5,566 nucleotides of DNA, taken from positions 1-5,566 of the forward strand of contig CAMORL010000109.1 of assembly GCA_946623765.1 (NCBI GenBank), read 5' to 3'. The stretch is from an uncultured Clostridia bacterium. Lineage in GTDB: Bacteria > Bacillota_A > Clostridia > Christensenellales > CAG-138. The position numbers were made by a program, and so were the translations under genes. Under the pieces are notes generated by a model. The model was not told the origin of the DNA and searched no databases. It saw nothing but the letters and a program-made list of their open reading frames with translations. Below are positions 1 through 4,888 of the stretch, piece after piece; position 1 is the stretch's first letter; each line of letters starts with the position of its first letter.

Positions 1-240
1 CATCGGCGGTTCCGGCGTCTCCTCGTACGCAACATATCCCTCCGGCTGAAGCTCCTCCGGCGGAACGGTCTCCTCGATGCCGGGATTCTCCATCGGTACG
101 ATGCCAACGGAATGAACCTCCGCGGGACGGCAGCCCGTCGCTGCGCCGATCGCCACCAGCGCGGCTGCGGCAAGCGTCATTCCTTTGATTGTTTTTCTCG
201 GATACTTCGGCGTATAGCCGGTCATTTTTTGCTGTTTCAT
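1..240 (-). CDS. Putative lipoprotein of unknown function, N-terminal fragment
   Basis: I do not recognise this protein. The first 80 codons are present and the rest lies beyond the left edge. The start is the ATG at 238-240, with AGGAG about 9 bases upstream. The N-terminus is basic (MKQQKMTGYTPKYPRKTIKG), followed by a hydrophobic run at about residues 21-35 and a cysteine at residue 37 in the context AATGC. This looks like a lipoprotein signal peptide, though the n-region is long and Thr/Gly at -2/-1 make the lipobox only moderately good. After the cysteine comes an acidic, proline-rich segment (for example EETVPPEELQPEG), as in a flexible linker tethering a domain outside the membrane. 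It follows the prs terminator and has a possible promoter of its own, so it is probably a separate transcription unit. A membrane-anchored extracytoplasmic protein is inferred; its activity cannot be judged from this part. Confidence 0.7.
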   Translation of the reverse strand, partial: MKQQKMTGYTPKYPRKTIKGMTLAAAALVAIGAATGCRPAEVHSVGIVPMENPGIEETVPPEELQPEGYVAYEETPEPPM

Positions 241-294
241 ATGCGCTCTCCTCTGCATGCTCTTATCTTAGGACAATTCAAAGCACAAAAGTGT

Positions 295-323
295 TACATG
301 CAAAATACAAGTTCTTTTGTCAA
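295..323 (-). promoter_or_regulatory. Possible sigma-A promoter of the partial lipoprotein gene
   Basis: On the minus strand a perfect TTGACA -35 hexamer lies at 318-323. At 17-bp spacing the -10 position (295-300) reads CATGTA, a poor match; shifting by two bases gives TGTAAC (293-298, 4 of 6) with a 19-bp spacer. The segment is AT-rich against its surroundings and lies between the prs terminator and the lipoprotein start, about 55 bases upstream of the ATG. The -35 is convincing, the -10 is not, so either an activator helps or the true -10 is elsewhere. Confidence 0.35.
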
Positions 324-339
324 TAATACCGCGCCGCGC

Positions 340-382
340 CGAAAAAAGTTGCAAAAAGGGGAGCGATCGGATCGTTCCCCCC
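340..382 (-). terminator. Rho-independent terminator of prs
   Basis: On the minus strand, GGGG (377-380) and CCCC (358-361) close a stem whose arms GGGGAACGATC and GATCGCTCCCC pair with one A-C mismatch; the innermost bases open to form the loop. The stem is followed directly by TTTTT (353-357) and then a second T run (342-347). The stem begins about 8 bases after the prs stop codon, the standard place for an intrinsic terminator. Reading the other way there is no T tract, so it should act only on leftward transcription. Confidence 0.85.
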
Positions 383-388
383 TGTTTG

Positions 389-1396
389 TCATTCCTGTTC
401 GGTTTCGAGGCTCATGTCCATCAGACGCTTCAGCACGCGGTGATCGAACATGGAGCTCATCGGCGCGCGGTCGTGGATCGTCTTGACCGCCTGCGCAAAC
501 ATCGGCGCTGCGGAGATCGTGCGCAGCTTGGTGCTCTCGTTTGCCCACGGACATTCGAGCGTGTCGGTGGAGACGAGCCATTCGTAATCGCTCTCCTCGA
601 GACGGTGAATCGCTTTCTGCGTCATGACGTTGTGGGAAAGCGCGCCGTAAACGTGCTTTGCGCCGTTCTCCTTGAGCGCTCTTGCGACGTCGATGAGCGT
701 GCCGCCCGTGATGGAGAAGTCGTCGACGACGAGGCAGTTCTTGTCCTTGACGTTGCCGATGATGTTCAGAACCTTTGCGTCGCTCTTGTGGTCGTAACGC
801 GTCTTGTCGCCGATTGCAACCGGCACCTGCAGCGCCGTCGCGAAGCTGTGCACGCGCTTTGCGCTGCCCGCGTCCGGGGAGACTACGACGAGATCGTCGT
901 TTACGATGCCCTGCCGCTTCACGTATTCGAGCAGCAGCGGACGCGCGGAAAGGTGGTCGACCGGCTTCTTGAAGAAGCCCACGACCTGATCCGCATGCAG
1001 ATCCATGAACAGAACACGGTCGACGCCGATCGCTTCGATACAGTCGGCGCACACACGCGCGCGGATCGAAACGCGGGGCTCGTCCTTTTTATCGCCCTTG
1101 GCGTATGAGAAATACGGAATGATCGCGGTGACCGAGTTTGCGCTGGAGCGCTTGAATGCGTCGATCCAGAAAAGCAGTTCGGTAAACTCATCGTTCGGCT
1201 CTCTGCCGATCGGCTGTACGATGTAAACGTCCTTGTCGCGGATGGATTCGTTGATGCGGACGAAGATGTTGCCCTCGTCAAACATGATCGTCGTCGCGTC
1301 GCCCATCTGTGCGCCGAGATAATCGCACATGCGCTGTGCAAACGGCTTGCCGGTTCTGCCTGCAAAGATCTTGATGATTCCGGATCCCGTATACAT
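389..1396 (-). CDS. prs: Ribose-phosphate pyrophosphokinase (PRPP synthase), divergent form
   Basis: This cytoplasmic enzyme transfers pyrophosphate from ATP to ribose 5-phosphate, making PRPP for purine, pyrimidine, histidine, tryptophan and NAD synthesis. The 335-residue product is slightly longer than the usual 310-320. Both phosphoribosyltransferase-type halves are present. Visible landmarks are FAGRTGKPFAQ (11-21), MFDEGN (38-43), the ATP-site segment YAKGDKK (98-104), MDLHADQVVGFF with the conserved His134, VVSPDAGSAKR (171-181), the catalytic-loop Lys198 and Arg200, and the PRPP loop VVDDFSITGGT (223-233). Several of these differ from the canonical motifs (YARQDRK, DDIIDTAGT), so it seems to be a divergent subfamily member. 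About 18 residues follow the usual SSMF end. The start at 1394-1396 has GGGG six bases upstream; the in-frame ATG at 1406-1408 has an SD-like run almost touching it and fits less well. It has its own promoter and terminator, so it is probably monocistronic. Confidence 0.93.
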   Translation of the reverse strand: MYTGSGIIKIFAGRTGKPFAQRMCDYLGAQMGDATTIMFDEGNIFVRINESIRDKDVYIVQPIGREPNDEFTELLFWIDAFKRSSANSVTAIIPYFSYAKGDKKDEPRVSIRARVCADCIEAIGVDRVLFMDLHADQVVGFFKKPVDHLSARPLLLEYVKRQGIVNDDLVVVSPDAGSAKRVHSFATALQVPVAIGDKTRYDHKSDAKVLNIIGNVKDKNCLVVDDFSITGGTLIDVARALKENGAKHVYGALSHNVMTQKAIHRLEESDYEWLVSTDTLECPWANESTKLRTISAAPMFAQAVKTIHDRAPMSSMFDHRVLKRLMDMSLETEQE

Positions 1397-1423
1397 ATTG
1401 TTCCCCATACCCCTTTTCAATGA

Positions 1424-1442
1424 TATTTGCTCATAGCAAATA
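1424..1442. promoter_or_regulatory. Perfect 19-bp palindrome at the prs start site, candidate operator
   Basis: TATTTGCT and AGCAAATA form perfect 8-bp inverted arms around CAT (plus strand). The palindrome begins one base after the prs -10 hexamer and covers the predicted transcription start near 1437. Since the transcript would begin inside one arm, a full RNA hairpin could not form, so a DNA operator for a dimeric repressor is the more likely role. It does not match the Bacillus PurR box as I know it. The E. coli PurR site is an even-length palindrome with a CG centre, which this is not. The regulator is unknown. Confidence 0.5.
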
Positions 1443-1443
1443 G

Positions 1444-1472
1444 AGTATAACACAGCATTCAAAAAAGGGCAA
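1444..1472 (-). promoter_or_regulatory. Sigma-A-type promoter of prs
   Basis: On the minus strand TTGCCC (1467-1472, 4 of 6 to consensus) is separated by exactly 17 bp (1450-1466) from TATACT (1444-1449, 5 of 6). The predicted start is near 1437, giving a leader of about 40 bases before the prs ATG. It lies in the gap after the sigK stop, which has no clear terminator, so some sigK transcripts may also run into prs. Confidence 0.75.
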
Positions 1473-1516
1473 CCGTTTCATAACAATTTCCGACGATTTC
1501 CGTATCCGTTCCCGGA

Positions 1517-2215
1517 TCAGCCGCGCCGCCCGCCGTTTTCGTCCAAAGCCGCGCGCATTTTTTCCACCGCCTTCTTTTCGATGCGGGAAACATAGCTTCT
1601 CGAAATGTCCAGCAGATTCGCAACCTCGCGCTGCGGCATCGGCGCGTCGCCGGAAAGCCCGAAGCGCAGCGTCAGCACGATCCGTTCGCGCTTGCTGAGC
1701 ACCTTTCGCATCGTTTCCGTGAGGATCGCGGCGTCGAGACGGCTCTGCACCTGTTCGAAGATCGTGTCCGCCTCCGTGCAGACGAGATCTTTAAGCCGCA
1801 GTTCGTTCCCCTCCTTATCCGCGCCGACCGGCTCTTCGATCGAAACCGTCTCGACGAGCTTCCGGTCGCGCCGAAGGCTCATCAGAATTTCGTTTTCGAT
1901 GCACCGCGCCGCATACGCGGACAGCGTGCCCTTCGATTCCGAGAACGTCGACACCGCCTTGATGAGCCCGATCGTGCCGATCGAGATCAGATCTTCTCGG
2001 TCGCGCTCCGCACTCTGGTACTTCTTTGCAATGTGCGCGCAAAGCCGCAGATTGTGTACGATCAGCGTTTCGCGCGCTTCCCCGTCCCCCGCGATCAGCC
2101 GTCGGACCCATTCCTTTTCCTCTTCCGGGCCTAAAGGCTTCGGAAACGATCCGTTGGACCCGATTGCGCCGATCAGCGCAATTGATTGAAACAGCAGCCA
2201 TAAAAAAGAAAACAT
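1517..2215 (-). CDS. sigK: Sporulation sigma factor sigma K precursor (pro-sigma K)
   Basis: This RNA polymerase sigma factor directs late mother-cell transcription during endospore formation (coat and cortex genes). The 232-residue product has the family layout. A hydrophobic N-terminus (MFSFLWLLFQSIALIGAIG) matches the removable pro-sequence. Then come FPKPLGPEEEKEW (24-36), region 2 with HNLRLCAHIAKKY (54-66), DLISIGTIGLIKAV (75-88) and YAARCIENEILM (101-112), and region 4 with RFGL (184-187) and the helix-turn-helix PQREVANLLDISRSYVSRIE (194-213). FPxPLxxxEEK and the pro-sequence favour sigma K over sigma E. By alignment from memory with B. subtilis, cleavage would fall near residues 17-18. 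Aligned in the same way, the GTLSAYAARC stretch seems one residue shorter than in B. subtilis. The start is the ATG at 2213-2215, seven bases after GGAGG; the earlier in-frame ATG (2228-2230) overlaps that site. The frame is uninterrupted, with no skin-type insertion. Confidence 0.92.
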   Translation of the reverse strand: MFSFLWLLFQSIALIGAIGSNGSFPKPLGPEEEKEWVRRLIAGDGEARETLIVHNLRLCAHIAKKYQSAERDREDLISIGTIGLIKAVSTFSESKGTLSAYAARCIENEILMSLRRDRKLVETVSIEEPVGADKEGNELRLKDLVCTEADTIFEQVQSRLDAAILTETMRKVLSKRERIVLTLRFGLSGDAPMPQREVANLLDISRSYVSRIEKKAVEKMRAALDENGGRRG

Positions 2216-2243
2216 ACCCTTTCCTCCCATGGATAGGGTATGT
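2212..2243 (-). promoter_or_regulatory. sigK leader inverted repeat with a sporulation-type -10 match
   Basis: On the minus strand ACATACCC (2236-2243) and GGGTATGT (2212-2219) are perfect 8-base inverted arms around a 16-base loop that contains the Shine-Dalgarno GGGAGG (2223-2228). The 3' arm contains the sigK ATG. In a transcript entering from mltG this hairpin would hide the start codon and confine the ribosome site. The 5' arm also overlaps CATACCCTA (2234-2242), which fits the sigma K -10 pattern CATAnnnTA and is one base off the sigma E -10 pattern CATACAnT. No good -35 element is seen at the right distance, and the implied leader would be very short, so the promoter reading is weak. 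The inverted repeat itself is certain. Confidence 0.45.
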
Positions 2244-2265
2244 CGAAATCGGGAGAATCAGAACG

Positions 2266-3417
2266 TCAGTTCCAGTATTGCTTATACTTTGCGACGTTCT
2301 CCTGATGCTCTTCATAGGTCTTTGCAAAGACCAGCGAGCGCGTTTCCTGCGGGTTCGCGTTGCAGAAGAACAGGTAGCCCTCCTCAATGTATTCCTCGTT
2401 CGGATACAGCGCCGCCTGAATCGCCGCCGCGCCGGGATTCGAGATCGGTCCGATCGGAAGCCCCGCGTTCAGATAGGTATTGTAGGACGAAACGATGCTC
2501 ATCTCGTTTTCGGTGAACACCAGCCGGTCCTGCCCGGTGATGTAGTTCAGCGTCGCGCACGATTCCAGCTTCATCCCGGCGTTGAGACGGTTATGGAAGA
2601 CGGCGGAAACCTTGTAGAAATCCTCCGGATCGCTCGCCTCGCGCTCGATGATCGACGCAAGCGTCATCACCTGATCGCGCGTCATGTCCAGCTCTTCCGC
2701 GCGGCTGACCCATTCGCCCTGATAGACCTCGTAATAGCGGGTCAGCATCTTGTCCAGAATCTCCTCCGGCGTGGAATCGGCATAGATGTCGTACGTGTCC
2801 GGGAAAAGATAGCCCTCCAGCACATAGCGGCGCTCGCTCACGTTGTTGAGCTCAGCGATAAACGGATACTTTGCGAACGCGGAAGCGTCCCTGCACATCG
2901 CAAGGAATGCGTCCGCATCGGTTTCGATGTTCTCGTTGTCGCGGATCATCTTTGCGATCTCCTCGACCGTCTTTCCCTCGATGACCGTGAGCCTTGTCGT
3001 GCGGCGCGCGGGGTTGCCCGCCGCAAGCACGTCGACGATCTCCGGGATCGTCATGTTCTTCGAAAGGCGATACGTGCCCGCCTTCAGGTTGTTCGCCTTG
3101 CCGACAAAGTCGACATAGACCTTGAACGACGCGCTCGAGACGATGAGCCCGCGCTCCCCTTCGCCGCATGCGTGATAGAGCATGTCCGCGATCTTGCTTG
3201 CGGAGGCGTTCTGCGGGATCACGACCTCATACGGCGTCGCGTCGTCCGGATCGACCGCGGAGATATAGTGCGACAGAACGAACTGCACCGCAACGGTTAC
3301 GATCACGGCGACAAGACCGATGCTCAAAAGCCATGTGGCGATCGGTCTTGCATAATGCCAGAAGCGCTGCCATCTCTGACGAACGGCGCTCGGTTCGGTT
3401 TTGTCGATATGCTTCAT
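2266..3417 (-). CDS. mltG: Endolytic peptidoglycan transglycosylase MltG (YceG family)
   Basis: MltG is a membrane-anchored lytic transglycosylase that cuts nascent glycan strands at the outer face of the membrane and so helps set strand length. The 383-residue product has a short cytoplasmic head (1-25), one transmembrane segment at about 27-49, then the extracytoplasmic part. This has a LysM-like lead-in (TVIEGKTVEEIAKMI, 144-158) and the catalytic YceG domain. Family landmarks are LEGYLFPDTY (200-209), LASIIEREAS with the expected catalytic Glu258, VFHNRL (273-278), MKLESCATLNY (282-292), YNTYLNAGLPIGPISNPG (312-329) and YLFF (348-351). Length is typical. The ATG at 3415-3417 has no recognisable Shine-Dalgarno, yet no other start fits, and a strong promoter sits directly upstream, so the mRNA may be leaderless. 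It follows ylbF by 37 bases and precedes sigK by 50, with no terminator between them. Confidence 0.96.
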   Translation of the reverse strand: MKHIDKTEPSAVRQRWQRFWHYARPIATWLLSIGLVAVIVTVAVQFVLSHYISAVDPDDATPYEVVIPQNASASKIADMLYHACGEGERGLIVSSASFKVYVDFVGKANNLKAGTYRLSKNMTIPEIVDVLAAGNPARRTTRLTVIEGKTVEEIAKMIRDNENIETDADAFLAMCRDASAFAKYPFIAELNNVSERRYVLEGYLFPDTYDIYADSTPEEILDKMLTRYYEVYQGEWVSRAEELDMTRDQVMTLASIIEREASDPEDFYKVSAVFHNRLNAGMKLESCATLNYITGQDRLVFTENEMSIVSSYNTYLNAGLPIGPISNPGAAAIQAALYPNEEYIEEGYLFFCNANPQETRSLVFAKTYEEHQENVAKYKQYWN

Positions 3418-3423
3418 AGGTTC

Positions 3424-3452
3424 AGTATACCATGATCCCGTCCGGATTTCAA
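3424..3452 (-). promoter_or_regulatory. Near-consensus sigma-A promoter of mltG, possibly leaderless
   Basis: On the minus strand TTGAAA (3447-3452, 5 of 6) and TATACT (3424-3429, 5 of 6) are separated by 17 bp, and TGG directly before the -10 gives an extended -10 element. Only six bases (3418-3423) separate the -10 hexamer from the mltG ATG, so initiation seven bases after the hexamer would fall on the A of the start codon. The -35 begins two bases after the ylbF stop, so ylbF and mltG can be uncoupled. Confidence 0.7.
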
Positions 3453-3454
3453 GT

Positions 3455-3796
3455 TTACGCCCCGAACGTGTCGATGTCCAGATCCGCCGCCTTTGCCAGG
3501 ATCTTATAGATCTCGCCCAAAAGCGTGTTCAGCCGGTATTCCGCCATGAGGTACTCCGCCGCAGCCGAATCGAACTGCAGCAGTTCGCCGAGTTTCTGCA
3601 GCTTTTGCGCGTCCTGTTCGTCCGGCGTTCCGGCGACCGAAGCCGCCTGCACCTTCATGCGCAGCGCATGGAACTCGTCCAAAAGCGCGGCGGTCGAGGG
3701 CTGCGCATACGCGCGCTCCTTTGCCTCGCGATAGGTTTGATATTCTTCGGACGAACGGAGCTTGTCCGCCAGCGTCCTTGCATCGTCCAAAATCAT
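3455..3796 (-). CDS. YlbF-family regulator (Com_YlbF domain)
   Basis: This is a small soluble, wholly alpha-helical protein of 113 residues, the usual size for the YlbF/YmcA family. Recognisable features are the N-terminal ARTLADKLRSSEEYQTYREA, a central charged and glutamine-rich helix (DEQDAQKLQKLGELL), and LMAEYRLNTLLGEIYKIL near the C-terminus. In B. subtilis YlbF works with YmcA and YaaT as the Y-complex, which assists RNase Y in mRNA maturation and is needed for competence, biofilms and sporulation. Whether this copy is a YlbF or YmcA equivalent cannot be told. It contains no cysteine. The ATG at 3794-3796 has GGAGA seven bases upstream, inside the end of the preceding gene, whose TGA ends one base before this ATG. 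The two are therefore co-transcribed and probably translationally coupled. Nearness to RNase J supports a role in RNA turnover. Confidence 0.87.
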   Translation of the reverse strand: MILDDARTLADKLRSSEEYQTYREAKERAYAQPSTAALLDEFHALRMKVQAASVAGTPDEQDAQKLQKLGELLQFDSAAAEYLMAEYRLNTLLGEIYKILAKAADLDIDTFGA

Positions 3797-3797
3797 T

Positions 3798-4769
3798 TCA
3801 ATTCTCCGATCTGTTCAGTTTCAGTCCGTTTTCCTCGCAATACGCCCGATTGTCCTCCGCCCATTCGAAGAACAGCGTTTCAAAGTCCTCGCCGAAAACC
3901 GCCCCGAAGTCGCCCTGCCCGATCGACATATTCGCGAACACGAGTTCCTTTCCGTAACGCGCCGTGAGCCAGTCAAAGAAGCACGCCGCCTCGTGGTAGC
4001 TCAGCAAGGTCAGCGTCGGATGTTCCACCATCCGTTCCGTCATTTTGACCGGCGCCTGACTGACGGCCGAATACGTCTGACCGATCATCGAGCCGTCGCG
4101 GTACGCAGCGGCCGTCGCACGGTATATTTTTCCGATATCCGGGTTTCCGTCCGGGTCCGCAAAGCCCCGTGCCGCAAGTTCGTTCCTTCCCTCTTCTGTG
4201 AACGTGGCATGCAGCATCCGGTTTTTGCATACGAACTTTGAAACATATTCCGCGATCGCCTCCGACCAGAAGTTCCCGTCGATGGCGTACGGCATGCAGC
4301 AATGCGTCAGATAATGCGCGTATTCGTGCAGCAGCGATTCGAACGCGACGTCCGGCTTGTAGATCTCGATACACGGCACATGAAAGAGGCAGTAAGCGCC
4401 GTAGGTGCCGAGTTTTGCCCGCTCGGTCCGCCCGGAAAAGTCCGTATAAATATCGATCACGGGGACGTCGTTAAGATAGCCGTCCAGCGCGGCGATCGCG
4501 TCGGAAAAGTCCGCTTCCTGGTTTTCGAGGATGCGCTCCAATCCTTCAAAGAAAGCGTCCTCTCCGAGCAGTTCGATGTCCGCCGCCGCAAGATGCCAGG
4601 TCGCGTGCGGCGTATGGATCACATACGAATAGATCCCTTCGCCCGGTTCCAGTGCATAGCCTGCGATCTTTTTTGTATCGTCCTTTTTTGCGCAGCCGAC
4701 AGGCAGTCCCGCGCACATCGTCAGCGCAAGCAGAAGCGCGATCGCCTTTCCGATAAACCGTTTATTCAT
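3798..4769 (-). CDS. Predicted lipoprotein zinc metallopeptidase (gluzincin-like)
   Basis: The 323-residue product starts with a signal peptide (basic MNKRFIGK, hydrophobic 9-25) and Cys26 in LPVGC, a plausible lipobox, so it should be anchored on the outer face of the membrane. The key motif is LLHEYAHYLTH: His148, Glu149 and His152 form HExxH, and WSEAIAEY (168-175) supplies a third ligand candidate, Glu170, 17 residues after the second His, close to the M1-type spacing. The C-terminal part (SYHEAACFFDWLTARYGKELV, then a short helical tail with FFEW at 300-303) resembles the region after the active site in peptidase-MA-like proteins. I infer an active zinc peptidase of unknown substrate; I do not recognise a named family. 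The start at 4767-4769 has AGGGGA about seven bases upstream. It heads a two-gene unit with the ylbF-family gene and has its own promoter. Confidence 0.68.
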   Translation of the reverse strand: MNKRFIGKAIALLLALTMCAGLPVGCAKKDDTKKIAGYALEPGEGIYSYVIHTPHATWHLAAADIELLGEDAFFEGLERILENQEADFSDAIAALDGYLNDVPVIDIYTDFSGRTERAKLGTYGAYCLFHVPCIEIYKPDVAFESLLHEYAHYLTHCCMPYAIDGNFWSEAIAEYVSKFVCKNRMLHATFTEEGRNELAARGFADPDGNPDIGKIYRATAAAYRDGSMIGQTYSAVSQAPVKMTERMVEHPTLTLLSYHEAACFFDWLTARYGKELVFANMSIGQGDFGAVFGEDFETLFFEWAEDNRAYCEENGLKLNRSEN

Positions 4770-4804
4770 GTGTGATTCCCCTTCGATCCTCTGTTTCTGT
4801 TTGC

Positions 4805-4833
4805 ATGATACCGCGGTTCTGCGCCGTTTTCTA
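4805..4833 (-). promoter_or_regulatory. Probable sigma-A promoter of the metallopeptidase-ylbF unit
   Basis: On the minus strand TAGAAA (4828-4833, 4 of 6) is followed after 17 bp (4811-4827) by TATCAT (4805-4810, 5 of 6). The start would be near 4798, giving a leader of about 29 bases with an AGGGGA ribosome site before the ATG at 4769. The position, in the gap after rnj, supports a separate transcription unit. Confidence 0.5.
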
Positions 4834-4843
4834 TCGCAGTTTT

Positions 4844-4887
4844 GCGGAAACAGTCCGCGCTGTTTCCGCGAAATCGGCGAAACAGCG
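4844..4887 (-). other. Two overlapping, mutually exclusive hairpins after the rnj stop
   Basis: In minus-strand order, segment A CGCTGTTTC (4879-4887), segment B GCGGAAACAGCG (4858-4869) and segment C CTGTTTCCGC (4844-4853) share a middle pairing partner. A pairs with B over 9 perfect base pairs (12-base loop); B pairs with C over 10 perfect base pairs (6-base loop). Both cannot form fully. No T run follows either stem on either strand (AAAACTG follows C), so this is not a standard rho-independent terminator. A structured 3' end that limits exonuclease attack, or a rho-independent terminator lacking its U tract, are possible roles. Confidence 0.5.
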
Positions 4888-4888
4888 T

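Noticed and set aside
317..1108. A 263-codon plus-strand open frame opposite prs
   Set aside because: It mirrors the prs codon pattern, has no family resemblance, and covers the prs terminator.
1397..1462. N-terminal extension of prs to an ATG at 1460-1462
   Set aside because: The extension would span the palindrome and start upstream of the predicted transcription start. The ATG at 1394-1396 has a well-spaced GGGG ribosome site and matches family N-termini.
1463..1516. Terminator between sigK and prs
   Set aside because: No stable stem followed by a T run is present on the minus strand. The only T run (1461-1466) belongs to the prs promoter spacer.
2216..2230. Upstream in-frame ATG for sigK at 2228-2230
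   Set aside because: This codon overlaps the GGGAGG ribosome site. Starting at 2213-2215 gives correct spacing and a normal pro-sequence.
2257..2268. Small inverted repeat GAAC/GTTC around the mltG stop
   Set aside because: Four-base arms with no T tract are expected by chance and are too weak for a terminator.
2026..3435. A 469-codon open frame on the plus strand opposite mltG and sigK
   Set aside because: It is antisense to two confidently identified genes. Its translation is rich in Arg with no recognisable motif, as expected for a shadow frame in GC-rich DNA.
4824..4844. CTGCG/CGCAG inverted repeat overlapping the metallopeptidase promoter
   Set aside because: The arms are only 5 bp with an 11-bp gap in GC-rich DNA, so I do not call it an operator.
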